A stretch of 64,000 nucleotides of DNA from Cadophora sp. MPI-SDFR-AT-0126 (taxonomy: Eukaryota; Ascomycota; Leotiomycetes; Helotiales; Ploettnerulaceae). The notes under the pieces are model-generated. The model saw only the letters and a list, made by a program, of their open reading frames with translations, had not been told where the DNA came from and made no database searches. Location: NCBI GenBank assembly GCA_020747065.1, contig JAGMVK010000011.1:558001-622000 (forward strand), given 5' to 3'. Shown here piece by piece: positions 35,644-48,622 of this stretch. Positions within the stretch are counted from its first letter, which is position 1. Every line of letters begins with the position of its first letter. The translations under genes were made by a program, and so were the position numbers.

Positions 35644-36295
35644 TGCCGCTTAGAGTCTTTGTGAATTTGAATTGTGTTGACAAAGTTGTATTCTGAATAT
35701 AAATTCGCAAAGGTGGTCTGAGTTCGTATGTATCCAAGACGACAAAACTAGAAGCTTCTTCAATTCTTCCAAAGTCGACTGAAAAAGAAATGCAGGTTAA
35801 TGTTGTGTCATTAAAGCACACTTACTACCACAGGAGTTCTATCCCTCATATACACCTCGCTCCCTCAAAACTTCAAGATCTCTCGATCTCTCGCCCGAAA
35901 ATCAACGGACTTAAATCACAAGCCTTCTTTTTCTTCTGCTTCCTGTCCTTGTGTGACCCGAATGTTTTTCGCCGACCCTCGCCTAATTTCGCGAGCCCCT
36001 GAGTCTTCTGACCTTACTTCGCTATTTTCCGGGCACCTTGTGGGCCGTGCAGCGTGCCTTTTGCTGGGGCTGAACACTGATCTGTAGTGTTGCAATTGGG
36101 TAATAGGGCCAGGCTTAGTGTCTGATGCTCCGTGACAGAGAATGCATGGCGGAACCAACGCTCAAGTTTCATTTTGATACATCATAAATCCTTCATAAAA
36201 GATAATCACCAATTTCTCTACCGACCAAACGCCATGTCGTCATACCAAACGCCATTCCCTAGCCCACCCATCGAGAATGAAACTCTCGTTCAATT
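35644..36295. other. Intergenic, nothing recognised
   Basis: 650 bp between the upstream side of the hydrolase gene and the 3' end of the exocytosis regulator gene. No feature seen. Confidence 0.5.
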
Positions 36296-39200
36296 CTAAA
36301 ACCACTTCCCAGTAATCCCACCGAGAACCATATTCCGCTTCTGCTTCGAAACGTACTTATTCACATCATCCGCCCAACCCTGACTATTCTCTAGCATCTT
36401 GTCTGTGCTATCACCCATGATGTTTAGCTTCTCTGTCCTCTCATTCAGCTGCCTGGTCATGTAGTCACCCCAACCCTCTGTCGATACTGTGCCTGGCGCT
36501 GTACGACTCGATCCCTGGCCTGAAGAGCGTGCTCGGTCTTCTGCTGCAGCGGCTGCCATCATGCGCTTACTTGGCGGGCGATCTGGTCCACCGATGAGGA
36601 GATCCAAGTCGGTAGGGCTCACATATTGTGTGCCTGCAATCCACTGTAAGTTGGAAATCGTCGGGCGGGGAGGAATCATAGCTTCGGGATTGCAGATCTT
36701 GTCGTTGGACTTAGGGAGGCCGTGGCCGGTTCCCCAAACGCTGAGCATAGCAATTTCCGATGGGCCTGTCCAACCGAAGATATCGCCTGAGGAAGTGACG
36801 ATTGAATTCGTGGTTCTGGTCTTGTCGAGCATGGTGAGAGGTGCTACACCAATCTCTTTGAGTGCTGGAAGAGAGAATGCTCGTGTTGTGCCGTCGCCGA
36901 AAACGCCTACTAGAGCATGACCGCGGTCTTCGAAGACCACAACATTGGCAGCGTCGCAGAAGACATCGTCAAAAGTCTTGTGTGCTCCTTTGGCTGCTGC
37001 TGGTTTGAAGATGCGAACTTCTGTTTGTGTGACTAGAGACAAATCAACAAATGTCGACATCAGCTCCAGAATATAGACCTACCAACTACAAGTGTTCCGT
37101 GGGTCTGTTGACCCGTTCGAAGAGCTCCCACAGCGGCTCCAGTTGCCGGGGCTGGCTTTCCAGTATCCGCTACAATTGGTGATATTGAAATGACTTTGTC
37201 TGCCAAAGCAGCAAGACCTGCAAATTGCGCAGTGTAGCGCCCATCTTGTTGCGGAAGGATTTTGAGGGTTATGACTTTGCCCAGGTTTGTACCCACAAAG
37301 CATGCGATGCTGGAGTAATTATCTCCTTCAAGAGTCATGACCCCAAACTCGATAGCCACTGCCCAGTCAGGTTTGGCAGAAGTTTGACTGCTTCCCTTCT
37401 TCATGAAACTGCTACGCTTGTCGGATTTGACAAAGTCGGTCATCGCAGCGCTGAAAATGACAGCAGGGCCACGGAGATCAATGATTGATAAGAAACCCCC
37501 CTCGGAGCCCATAGCAACGAAGCCAACATCAGACATTTTGAGTGCAGTTATGCGGCCCTTCGCCATATCGTACAGAACAAACGGTTGCAAGCCTTCCTTC
37601 AGTGACGTCTCTGATCGGGAAGAGATGTCTGTGATGCCGCCAGGAATGGTTTGTGTAGCATTTGGTGCATCTCGCCCGAAAAGCTTGTTGGCTCCCCATC
37701 GATGGATAACTACTTCACCAGAGGCAGTACCGACGGCCAACTCTCCAGTACTGGCTCCCATGCTAAGAGAAGTGATGTTGATGTCGTCATAGCGGTCGAG
37801 AGCTCTTGCGATATCTACTTGCAGCGTACTGCTGTTCTCAATCTCATCATCATGACCCGCATCCCATATACGAACAGTGCCGTCTCCATGTGCCATCTGG
37901 ATAATGTTACGCGACTCGTATCTTCTCAGATTTTTGATACCTTCTGCACCGCCACGTACGAGTAAGGGACCTTGTTGGCGGTTCTCAACCATACCAAGCC
38001 ACCTTGTTCGATCGACTGGAGTCATCGACATGGAAGTAACGAAAGGATGAACAAAAGAGATAGAAGGATGCAATTGATTGGTAGGCGATATGGAGTATCC
38101 GCTCGGGAAAGATAATGTGATGAGCTCTCCTGAAGAGAGTAGTGCAATAACAGCAATAGGATCTTGAGCGCCAGCGAAATGAGGAGAGGTACGGGGAATA
38201 AGGCAAAAATCAACGATTTCGGCGCCTGGAGGCGTTGGCAGTAGATGCGTTTTCTTTGCTTCCAGGTGTGTAGACAGGATCTGCCATGTAGAAGTGGCAT
38301 ACACAGGAGTAGGACCCAGTTCAAGAAACGAAAGTCCCTTCTCAATGACAGTGTTTGGCATACCGCCTGCGATGAGGATACCAGTATCATCTGGATTGGT
38401 CTTACAGCACCAAGCAATCTTGGAGAATGGCTCCTTTATAGCAAAGGTTCCAGGTGTATTTCCAAAGCTGTTGGTTTGTTGTCCAGGCTTGTCGACATGC
38501 GAATCTGACAGCGTTCTGGCCATAATTACACGACCGTCCTTGGGATCCCAGAATACGAGACTCTCGTCATTGTACGCCGTTCCGACAAATGTACCAGTCG
38601 GGTGCCAGAAGACATGTACCAGCTGTGGTTTTCGCACGGTATTGTGCGACAAGGGGTCGGCATTTCCACCAGGTGCTCCCACAGGTACTTCGTACTGAAA
38701 GTACTTGATCGGTTTGTTTTGCTTGAATGAGTATATCACGGCGCCCTCGTTGTATCCGATCAACAGCTGACCAATATCTCGGGGATGCAGTTGCATGGAA
38801 ACAATAGACAAAAGCCTGGATCTTGGACTTCGTTCCCTCCAGAAGTTCGGCAGCCGTAGAGGCGCGAGTTTCTCCCTGTCGAGATCGTACGCGATAATCT
38901 CTCCATTTTGTAGCCCAATCAACGCCCAGTCAAGCATAGGATCTGTGACCAGAGTAGTCACAATTCCAGGCGGCGTGTATGCTGCCAACTTCTTTTGATG
39001 TACCAGGTCCCATATTATGATTTCGTTCTTCGAGTCGAGGCTGACGAGACGGTCGGAACAGAACTGGAGGGTCTTGACAGAGGCTCGGCGGGGTAATGTG
39101 AAGCTGACTTGGACGCGCTTTTGTCCAAAGACATAGATCTGTCCACTTCCGAAAGTCGACTCGTTCGTACCAATCGCGAGGAGAGATTGTACAGGGTCGT

Positions 39201-39391
39201 ATGCTAAAGACCTGGGTTGGGAGTTTGGTTAGCAGCGAGCTTCCGCGGGGTTCCGTTGGACTTCAAGCTTACCCAATCTGCGAGTTAATTCCATATCGCG
39301 CCTGGTCGTCCGGAGCAAATAGTTCTGGTAGAATACCAGCCGATAAATCGTTCTGGATACCAGCTTGCTTTCCACGCAGGAAGCCAGCCAT
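36296..39391 (-). CDS. SRO7: Lethal-giant-larvae / Sro7 / tomosyn-type exocytosis regulator
   Basis: Three exons (39391-39273, 39211-37083, 37032-36296) give 994 residues. The protein opens MAGFLRGKQAGIQNDLSAGI, then runs as two WD40-type beta-propellers, with IIWDLVHQKKLAAYTPPG and MAHGDGTVRIWDAG as clear repeats and a GGMPNTVIEKGLSFLELGPTP stretch typical of the Lgl family. The C terminus holds a coiled segment LNERTEKLNIMGDSTDKML at about residue 945 that resembles the R-SNARE helix of tomosyn, with the zero-layer Arg at about 948. The family binds t-SNAREs (Sec9/Sso type) and Rab/exocyst partners at the plasma membrane to control secretory vesicle fusion. Length fits fungal members. Confidence 0.94.
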
Positions 39392-40300
39392 GTTGATGAG
39401 GTGGATTGCAGGTGTTGTGGCGTTGATCTAAAGAGACCCTGGATACGAACTTCGTCATCCCGCTTCTTATCGAGGGGTGATCATGTGACTCTTTATTTTC
39501 TTTGATTTCTCGGCATACTTTGACGAATCGTTCTTTGTCCTTGAACTGAATATTACTAAGGTGGATTGTATAGGAAGAGTTCAACAAATGAATCTATAGA
39601 CATTGAACACTTTTTGGCTACTCAATCTATGAAGAAGTAAATCCGTATCAGCTTCAACCACAGGTCGGGAACGACTTCCTACCTGTTTGGAGGAAGGGTT
39701 ACTGATTGAGCACTCGATCTGGAGTAGGTATCGAAGACGCCATATCTCACTCATGACTCTCCTGATGGCCTCCTTTTACTTCAATTGAGTTCAAAATATT
39801 GCTTCTCTGCCTACTCGCTTGCCAATCATCACTTACACGTTTCCTTTGTTTACTTGCTTTAACATGAGAATATTCGAAGTTTCCAAAATGAGTTCAAAAG
39901 GGTGAGCTAAAAAGGACTTCAATGAAATGTAGCATCTTTTCAATGCCTGTTCGGAAGTGAATTTAGCATTGAAGCTGCCAAATACTTGTCAGCACGGTGC
40001 AAGTTCACTCGCCATAAGCCAATGCAACGGATAGCGTAACAGGTTTTGAGCATGAAAAGTATGCAATTATCCGCTCTTGTCTCTCGAGCTATCATATTCA
40101 AAGTTTGAGCTGTCTCAAATGGGGTGAAGGGTCTATGTATGGATACTTTTTGTGGCGGTCCTTCCATTTGTGGAATTGCCCGTCCTTCCAAACCATTCAC
40201 TTCCAAGGAAACATACAACTTTTGGTTGAAAAATTAGGTTTCACCCGGTAGCAAAAGATCCTCGCAGGCGCAAAAACGTAAACTGAAGCAAAAATGTGGC
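39392..40300. other. Intergenic, nothing recognised
   Basis: Upstream region of the exocytosis regulator gene. No reading frame with coding character. Confidence 0.5.
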
Positions 40301-40386
40301 TGAGTCGTACCCGGATTGAACGGGTGACCTTCTGGAAACTCAGATAAGATCTGGAATCAGACATGATACCACTACACCAATCTATC
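40301..40386 (-). pseudogene. tRNA-like element, probable tRNA pseudogene (Trp-CCA-like, intron-bearing)
   Basis: Read on the minus strand, a perfect T arm (ACCCG-TTCAATC-CGGGT), a D arm with GTAGTGGTAT and an anticodon region GTCTGATTCCAGATC are in the right order, with a short intron-like insert before CCAGAAGG. A T5 terminator follows the 3' end. The anticodon stem has one mismatch; reading it as TCC (Gly) instead is also possible. The acceptor stem fails: GATAGAT against ACGACTC pairs at only three of seven positions. I call it a decayed tRNA or tRNA-derived element, not a working gene. Confidence 0.5.
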
Positions 40387-41177
40387 AGTTGTAAAGTAAG
40401 TAAAAGACCTGGATATGTAGAAAGAAGTCACTTACGACTCTGCATTCCCTACAAAATTTTGCCAGGAATTTCTTACTTGGATAGATGCAGGGGATAAAAT
40501 TTTGTGAGGGAAGGGGCAGAGGCGGCTAAGCGAGACAAACAACGAGGTGCAAACGGAGCAGGCGAGACTGTCTGAGACTATGGTTCCTTGGATACAGGCC
40601 CCTTCTCGCCTTCATTTGAGATACGTCTGGAATGCAGAATCAGAAATACGCCCAGGAGATAATTTCACCTTTTGTAGCTTTCGATTCGCACTACTTAAGA
40701 CCTGCCTCAATAGGGGAGAATTGGCAACTTGGCGGAAGTCCAATTTGCAGGCCACTGCCCCAAAGACTTCAGAGATCCACAGCTTCGGTTCCGAAAAATA
40801 TCTAGAGTTATAAATCGGGGGGTTTTTTTTTTTCATTTGAAACTTTTTAGTAGCTTTCCGAGGAATTCTTTCCTTTTGTGGCAGTTCTCACGTGATCTTC
40901 GCCGATTAAGCATATCAACATGGCTCAGTCAAACCGCATCACGACAGTCTACACATCTGTAACAATCATATCATCACACATAATATGTTTTAAAAGAACC
41001 TGTACATTAAATTGGGATTTAAGACCTACGAAATATGCCAAACAGAACCGTATTCATGTGACAAGGTCATCGCTGCCGAGCGAGGATGGAGACCAGAACT
41101 TCTGACTTCAGCATTTCATTATTTAGGGAATACAGTACAGTATCCTCTCCCATTGGTCTTATGATTGAAGTACCTTA
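40387..41177. other. Intergenic, nothing recognised
   Basis: Contains a T run at about 40824-40833 and no feature I can support. Confidence 0.5.
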
Positions 41178-42330
41178 ATGTCAAGAACAATGTTGAGTCT
41201 AACATGGAAAGCGCGGCAGAAAGACAAAGGTCACAAAGAGCCAAATGTTGACCGCAAGCGGAACTCCCACAGCCGACAATTCAACAACGACAACAGTGTA
41301 CATTCATGTCCCTTTGATGCCTCAGTATCAAAAGGTGAACTTTCATCTCTTCCGAGTCCCATCACTAACTTAAAACATGTCAGGACTTGCTACACAACAC
41401 CCTTCACCGTAGTTGGTAATTTCGCACCTCTTCTTATGCAGCTACAAGCGTTCCCTCAATTCGGAAAACTCCCGCCAGACATACGCACAATGATCTGGCA
41501 AGAAGCATCAAAAATAAGCGGTCCACGACGAATTGTAGTTGTCATTCGCGCTGCAAACCCTAAATACGTCCCACACCCAGCACGGCGAACAGGATCTCGG
41601 GGTTTCCGTGCCCTAGCAGGACCACATGCGTATATCCGCTGGACATGGACATGTTATGCTACTACAGGTCGATTGTAAGCCACTGAGATCTTTCTTCTAA
41701 AAAGTTCTCTAATCGATGCATAGTGGACCTCCTGGCTTCGTCGGGATGCTCGGTGCAACTCGCGAGTCACGGGGCGAGTACCTGCGCCTTAATCCCCAGT
41801 TTCTTCGTTTAGAAAACGGGCCGGTGATTCATTTCGAAGCAGCACGAGATTCCATTTTCATGGATGCAAAATCTCTTTTCGCACTGCATATGTATACAAT
41901 CGTACCGGATCACCTCATCCCAGTTCCTAAGTGGGTGGCCAATCTCCACGGATTCAACCAGATACAGAACCTGCGAACGAGTCTCCGACACAGCAACATG
42001 GCAGGCCTAACACCCGAGAAAGGATTATTTGGTGACCGTGCGGTGCTGGCTGGGGTTAAGTTTCCAATCAGGGAATGGCACCCTTCTCCTATGGCGTTAA
42101 TGGAGATAGTAAATGATTACCGACCTCTTGGAGTCTGGCATTGGTTGAATGACGAGAAGCAGGCTATGCTAGCATCTCATCGTGCTCCGTCACAGACAAT
42201 GGTCATTAATCGATATTTTGATCAGGCTGTGCCGGGTATGGGAGGGCTAGGTCTCCAAGACGAGGTCGACAGGTTTTTCAAAGAGCAACAGACGAAGTGC
42301 CAGTCATCAGAGCCTGATAGTGAGGAATAA
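41178..42330 (+). CDS. 2EXR-domain hypothetical protein
   Basis: Two exons (41178-41674 and 41724-42330) joined across a 49-nt intron (GTAAGC...GCATAG) give 367 residues. From about residue 87 the sequence reads MQLQAFPQFGKLPPDIRTMI followed by a PRRIVV strand. This is the 2EXR signature of fungal proteins of unknown role. After the intron FGPPGFVGMLGATRESRGEY continues the family pattern. The C terminus is acidic. The first 86 residues are basic, low in family likeness and may be partly untranslated, so translation could begin at the ATG at 41436. The start is the uncertain part; the splice and domain are secure. Confidence 0.78.
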
Positions 42331-44155
42331 GAGTTAACCCTGAACAGAACGTCTTACTGTCAGTGAGTTTATGACTCTTCCTATCCAAGTTCGGAGTAGC
42401 TAGTGGCATAGAATTTCAAAGCATCGGTTTTTGGAGACCCTCTTTATTTCGGTATTCCGCATGAGCCAAGCAAACGTCCGTCAATCAAAATCAGTTACCC
42501 TTTGTAATGCTTCTCAACCAAAAGTATATTTCTTGCTATCTGTATGGTTCCACGAACTTGAGTCGCTTGACGAGAGTTTACTTCGAATATAGATTTCTGT
42601 CACTGGTCCAATGTTGGCGTCAGTTCAAAGTGGGTCGAGTTTACAAGGAAGCAGAGCTTCGACTCGAACAGAAGCATCGAATCTTGGAAACTCCAGGTCT
42701 AGTATGGGACAGCTCCGCGGGCGGCGTTGAACAACGACGAAGGAGAGCCAGAAGTCAGTGGCATTGAGTTATCAGCCCGTGTAAGTCGTTGCACGATGCG
42801 GTGTTCATGATGAAATCTACTTTTGGTACTTCCCGGGAGTTCGAGGATGTGGCGGAGCCTTGGCAACAATGGCAAAGCATGATGAGTTCTATGGCGTAGA
42901 GCAAATACTATTATGATCTTGAAAGACTCCAGTCACCTTTGCGTCTGCAGAGATATGATTGACTCTGTACAGTGGGAAAGTTCTCACTGGAATAGCTCCA
43001 AGCACTAGCTATAGCTTGCCAAAAGTTTTGCGGAATCGTCTGTTGAGATTTACGATTCATAGTAATATGCTATATCTGAGCCATCTCTTGATTATCAATG
43101 CAATGGAATGTTGATCCGTGCAATTTGTATGGCGGTAAGGGAAGATATTTGCAATTTCATGTAACATTCTCGTAACATTTTGAGGACTTGAAGTATTGCC
43201 ATCCAGCAGGTAGAGGGAATTGGATTCCTACGGCTGCCACCGTTAGTGAAATCCCCGTATTTACTGACATAGACATGTCGTCAAAAGTATTTGGGACATA
43301 GTGGACCAGACTTGATTTGGATCTACGCTGCGCATTGGCACACATACTCCCGGAAAATTGGGAAGCGCGTTCTTGGAACTGAACGTACTGTAGCACTACT
43401 AGATAAATTATTCCGTGCAATTCACAGAAGCATTTGTAGCTAATTAAAAAAGACTCTGCAACGTGCAAGTAATAGTAGTTACGCCTTCTTCGCTCGGGAC
43501 ACGCTTATAATCAGGAGAGCAAGTGTTGTGGCGCTCTTGCATTATAAAGACAGCTATCACGAGTAACAACGGCCTCTCATACCGCGAGGAAGTAAGTAAA
43601 GACATCAAAGGTCTCTTAGAGTTAGAATCTTCACACCGGGGGAAAAGAAAGCATGGAAGGGAAGAGGCAATATTAGCGCGAGAGCTGGAGGTCATCTCGC
43701 TTCAGCTCGCTTAGGCGGATACCCGGAATTTTCGGGAAAATGGAGTATCAACCCACTATCCAGCCACCCTAACCACGCATAGGCTCTACCGTCACAGTGA
43801 AAGCCCATTAAACTGCGCATTATTTGCGCACTCAGTGCTACGGACACCTATCGTCTCTTGGTCTGCATAGCCTATCAAAGAACAAGCATTTTCATAACCA
43901 CACCACGTAATCCCAAATGTTCGCGCGAAAAGGAATGCATTGCGTCGCACTATATAAGGATCAAAAGTTTTATGCATATTGAGATGCCCTTGACATAGAT
44001 TCCAGAGACTGTTGTCATATTCAGATGCACTAGTAGACCGAGCAGCTCGCCTCCAAGCTCTGCTAAAAATTACATCCGAGAAGGCACGCCCCAAAATTGC
44101 AGCTTCTACACTGAATATCGAAGGATGAAAAAAAGAAGGAAAAAAAACATTTCAG
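42331..44155. other. 1.8-kb gene-poor stretch, nothing recognised
   Basis: 3' flank of the 2EXR gene up to the tRNA-Ser gene. Small frames at 42507-42767 and 43444-43714 have no recognisable content. Confidence 0.45.
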
Positions 44156-44252
44156 CGACACCTGAGTGATTCGAACACTCGCTCCCGAAGGAAATGGCTG
44201 TCTTCTCCTTAAAGATAGCAGGCCATCGCGTTAACCACTCCGCCAAAGTGCC
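44156..44252 (-). tRNA. tRNA-Ser(GCU) with a 16-nt intron
   Basis: On the minus strand the acceptor GGCACTT (44252-44246) pairs with AGGTGTC ahead of discriminator G at 44156, with two G-U pairs. The T arm GAGTG-TTCGAAT-CACTC is perfect. A long variable arm (TTCCTTCGGGAGC) marks a class II tRNA. The anticodon stem ATGGC/GCCAT holds anticodon GCT (44219-44217), followed by A37 and an intron at 44200-44215 at the standard site. A run of T follows the 3' end. Confidence 0.93.
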
Positions 44253-45889
44253 AGCTTCGTATTGGATGTTGGAATATTTGCTTATTTCGCATAATATTAC
44301 GTTTTGAAATCGGTCTTGTGGATCCTTAACGACCAGCCACTTTTCTTAGCGAGTCCAAGGCTTACCCCCCCCCTCCAACCTGAAAAGTGCTGATTTAGAC
44401 TGGATGTTTGAAGCTTGAGGTCTGTTTCTGTGTACTTGGTGAAGTATTTATATATTCAGATAGTCTTTGTCCAAATGGTCTTTGTCCCGAGGTTACACAT
44501 TTCGAGGCTCTTGTCCTTTCCTTTGCCAAATGCAAACCACCTTCAGCAACACGACACTGACCGGGTCTCTTGGTAGCGGGTGAAGATGGATGTTGCACTG
44601 TATCGCAACCACGCGGGTTGGTGGCAGAAACGTATTACAACCGCCCTGGTGATATGAATCGATCAAACGGAAAAGGATTCAATAGCTTACATATATATAC
44701 AAATAGCTCGATGATCAGTCAAATAAAAGAGTTGAACCTCAGAAGTGTGTCTTGCGTGATGAATTTGGCCTGTGACTTTACTGCAGCGGCGTCTCCGCAC
44801 TCCTGGAACCGGCCTCACGAGCACTTGCGACATCCTTTGTCGGGAGCTAATAGGACATCAAGAACTTATTCATTGACAAGTTCTCGATTCCTGTATCATT
44901 CGAGAATTTAATCGAAAAGCTTAACCTCTCCGAGCGGATTTTAGTACGTCTTTCAGAACAGAAACGAAGAAAAGTTCACGAGAACGGAGATCATCAGTCA
45001 ATACAGAATTGACCAATTATTTTCCATTGAGAATTCAAGACGGTCGATGATCTCAGCTTATTTTGTGACTTTGTCACTGAAATTATACAGTATCGGAAGT
45101 ATACAGTATCGACAATGTACTTTCTGACATTCACCATAGTTTTCATATCCCTCTTCTCTACCGCAAGCAATTAATTGACTGCCCTCGATATCAAATAATT
45201 CCCCACATCGTCCGCTCGAATTGACTTTTCGTGCCTGGCTGCCTGGCCAAGCTGACGCCCTCTGTAGTCCCTGAAACGAAGCCTGTAGTGCGCCTGAAGC
45301 GAGATGTCAACCCTGACAGTAGCCGAACTGTAAACTTACTGACCCATACTTCAACCTATTCCATCTCCTCTTCTCCTTTCCCCCCTCTATAATGTACCAA
45401 GCACCTCCTCGTGTATCAAATCTCATTCTCTCCCTATTTTTTTTTTTTTCTTCTTTTTTTTGGTAGCATAAGCTCAAATCCCTCGGTAAGTACGATTTCC
45501 ACCAGCACTGGCCGATAAATATCGCTGAAGGTGAAAGAAAGGTGACACCGACAATTATTGGTGATAATCCTGAGCTTCTGAGCCCGGCGCAGGAGGTGGA
45601 TATTACTTTCTGAAGAAAGTCTAAGCTCACGAGCCGAGCGCGATAAGAAATGCGAGCTATCGATAGAGGGGCTTCGCGTGCTAATTTGACGGGCATGTAA
45701 TGTCAACTGCTGTACTAACCAGTACTCGATTGCCCCCCTAGCGCTGGCCCACGATCTTCGTTTACATTCAAGGTACCGATACGAAGGAAGGTCGGAATTT
45801 AAGAGTAATGGACACAAATTACAAGCACACGTCTCAAGAAACTGTAAAACATCGCAGTGGAGAGCGAACGCTTGATGGCAAATATCTAT
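44253..45889. other. 1.6-kb gene-poor stretch, nothing recognised
   Basis: Contains a nine-C run at 44365-44373 and a T-rich tract at about 45439-45462. No gene was recognised. Confidence 0.45.
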
Positions 45890-48622
45890 CTACACATTCC
45901 CCGACCTCCCCACACTCTCCCTCCTCCTCTTCTTCACCAACCTCTCCCACCACGTCCTCCCCCTCCCACTCCCGCTCTCCCTCTCCCTCTGCCCCGACCC
46001 CGACTTCTCCAACCTCCCCATCGGCGCCATCGGTGAGATCGGCGACATGACATGCGTGACCGTCTTCGGCGGCCCGGAATTCTCGCTCAGGTCTCCACTG
46101 TTGATTTCCTCGCTCGAGACCTCGATCTGCGGTGGCGTGTTGGAGGTGCTGCCTTGCTCTCTCTGGTCTTTCTGGTCTTTGATGTTGAAGCTGTTGAGGG
46201 AGGTGGTTGAGCGGCGTATCCTGTCATGAATTTGAGCTTTGCGGATGTTGATTGCCTGGGCCGCTTCGGTGGCTGAGAAGGTGCGCTTTTTGCGGAAATC
46301 GCCTGTTTTGTCATGAGTTAGCATGATTACTATAAGCAAGGTATGGATGATTCTTGAGATTGGGCTTACCAGGATTGTTCCCAATATCTGGTTTGGAGGT
46401 GTCTTCCAAAAGGAGTTCTGGATTGCGGAATATCCAAGCCAGCAAAATGTGATATTTGGAACGCCAAAATTCCATGCCGGAGGTCGTGTTGAGTGAGCCG
46501 ATGAGAAGGAAGAATGGGACACAGACGGCGACCATGGTTATTGTGAAGTCTTTGAAGCCCTCGGATGGCATATTTGACATTCCGAAGACGGAAGTGACGA
46601 ACGTGAGAGGGAGGAAGAAGATAGAGACCTATTCTGGATCAGAATTTTGAATCGGTTTGGTACGAGATAGGACTTACGAGTGTGAGGAGCTTAATGTTGT
46701 GGCCTTGGAGGATAGTCACGCCTGACAACTCAACACTCTTCCTACTTTCAAGAACTGACGTCCCTGAGAAAAGCTGATCTCGTAAAGTTCTGATTTCCTT
46801 CCTTCGATCATCGTTCTCTTCGAATAGTTTGCACATGTTCTTGATTTCCCTTTCAAATTCTATTTTGAGATTTCCCATTTTCTTTAGGTAGTAGGTGTTT
46901 CGATGCGAAGCCTGATCAATCATCGGCCACATGCTCTTGTGCTTTCCTTCCCAAACGTCGTCCGTGAACGTATCTTCATAGGCATCCATGATGGCTTTGA
47001 TGCTGTCGTTCATCAATCCTAGGGTTTGGAAAGCCCAGAAATATCGTCTGGAATATGTGAAATCTGCGTCCTCGAATAGCAGCTTGTCTCTCAAATCTCC
47101 GTTGAACATAAAATCCGCCTGTCAAGTTAGCCTCATACTTAGACTCAATTGGGCCATGCTCATTTTGTCTCTTGGGTTTGGGGATTGTTCGTCACGTAGT
47201 GGTCGGACGCGCTTACTGGTGGTATGACAAGATTGATTATCTTCTTCTGGATATCCCGAAATCGCTTTTGGGCATCCCGAAATTCGGCAAGCAGTGTGTG
47301 GAGGAAAGCTTCGGGACCGTTCACATAGTGTTTTGTGGAATCATGACTGTCCATACTGTGTTTGTGGTCCGGGTAACATTGAATATTCAAAACCTGCCAT
47401 GGAGCCCATGGATCGTACACAAATCCATATTGGGTCTTGGCTTTGCGAGCTGGATTTCTCAATTTCCTGATAGGATTTCCTCCTAGTGACAAAGCAACGA
47501 CGGAACTACACCGAGATATTGGAATATGTCCTTCGCCTTTTCTCTTTATTTTCTCAGGTGAATCCGATCGCTGCCATGGCATCGGTTGTACCTCGTCGCC
47601 AACAATTGTGAAGTAGTCGAATTCGAATACAAAGGTCCGCTGTCGACGGTGATCGGGTGAAAAGACTCGGCCCTGAATATGCGCCTGCAATTGTCAGTCC
47701 AAAACTGCAGAAATTGCGCGTGGCAAATACAGTTGTTTTGTTTTCTTCCACCAGGTATCTGAAAAGCTCATCCACATCAAAATCCTTATTGTTGGTGAGA
47801 TGTAAAGCGCCGAGCATAATCGGAGAAGGCTCCCGCACAATCGTAATTCGACCCACGGCAGGTCTTTGGGAATCCGGGTTCGCATTCAAGTCCTACTCTC
47901 GATCAGCCCAGACTCCTCCTGTGCATAAATGTTCCTACTTGAATAGCCTGCCATACAGCAGAGTCAATTGAGGTCGTTCCATCTTTTACAACCTCTCGCC
48001 GTGACAGTGGAGCTCCGTCTGTCGAAACGTCAAAAACCGAATAGTGCGAAAGATGCCATCTCTCGTCCTCGGGATACTCTGGAAAGAGTGAGGGGTAAAG
48101 CAGCCGCTTGTTGTGAACCACAGTATCTAGCAGAGTATCTCCATAGTCCGTGAAAGTATATGTCTTCAGATGAGTCCGCAGATCCTCGTAGTCGTACCTA
48201 TAGGACGGTAGCGATGTTTGGACGTAGAGTTCGTCATCATTGTCACTGTCGTCGCTGTCTCCAGTCAACAGACTGCTATGAATCGTCACAGGCCTTTCCC
48301 CATCGAGCTCTGTAAATGATCGTCTGTGTCGTTTCGTGACTGCGACTGAGAGGCTGGGCGAAGTAGGTGTTTGTGCTGTGGATGGGAATGGGGAGGCTGG
48401 TCTGGGGAAAGTCGATGCTCGAGTTAGCATCACAGTGGACGGTGATGCATGGGAAATTGCCGTCTCGTGCGACGACGGTTCTGGGGAAGTAAGGATCTGG
48501 TGTTGTCCAGCTGCTGCTGTCTTGGCCAGAGCCTCGTGAACCTGTCGAAAAGTGGTGAGGTAGGCTTGATGCTGCTCATCAAGCCTCTTGAGCAACTCCT
48601 CTGTGGTTAGCACACCCGTCAT
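45890..48622 (-). CDS. CorA-like divalent metal ion transporter, fungal type
   Basis: Six exons (48622-47939, 47892-47731, 47684-47217, 47118-46678, 46628-46370, 46302-45890) give 808 residues, with all phases consistent. A long cytoplasmic N-terminal domain, including the acidic GDSDDSDNDDE, is followed by a helical region that ends in GHNIKLLTL. Two C-terminal transmembrane helices follow: SIFFLPLTFVTSVFGMSNM and FTITMVAVCVPFFLLIGSL. The pore signature after TM1, usually GMN in CorA channels, reads GMSNM at about residues 601-605. The tail is basic and Ser/Arg-rich. CorA proteins form pentameric Mg2+ channels. Many fungal relatives with altered GMN have unproven selectivity. I chose ATG 48622 because upstream in-frame sequence has no ATG. 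Confidence 0.9.

Noticed and set aside
41350..41390. Extra upstream intron (GTGAAC...TGTCAG) in the 2EXR gene
   Set aside because: Removing its 49 nt breaks the frame to the 2EXR domain and no upstream frame fits the required phase.
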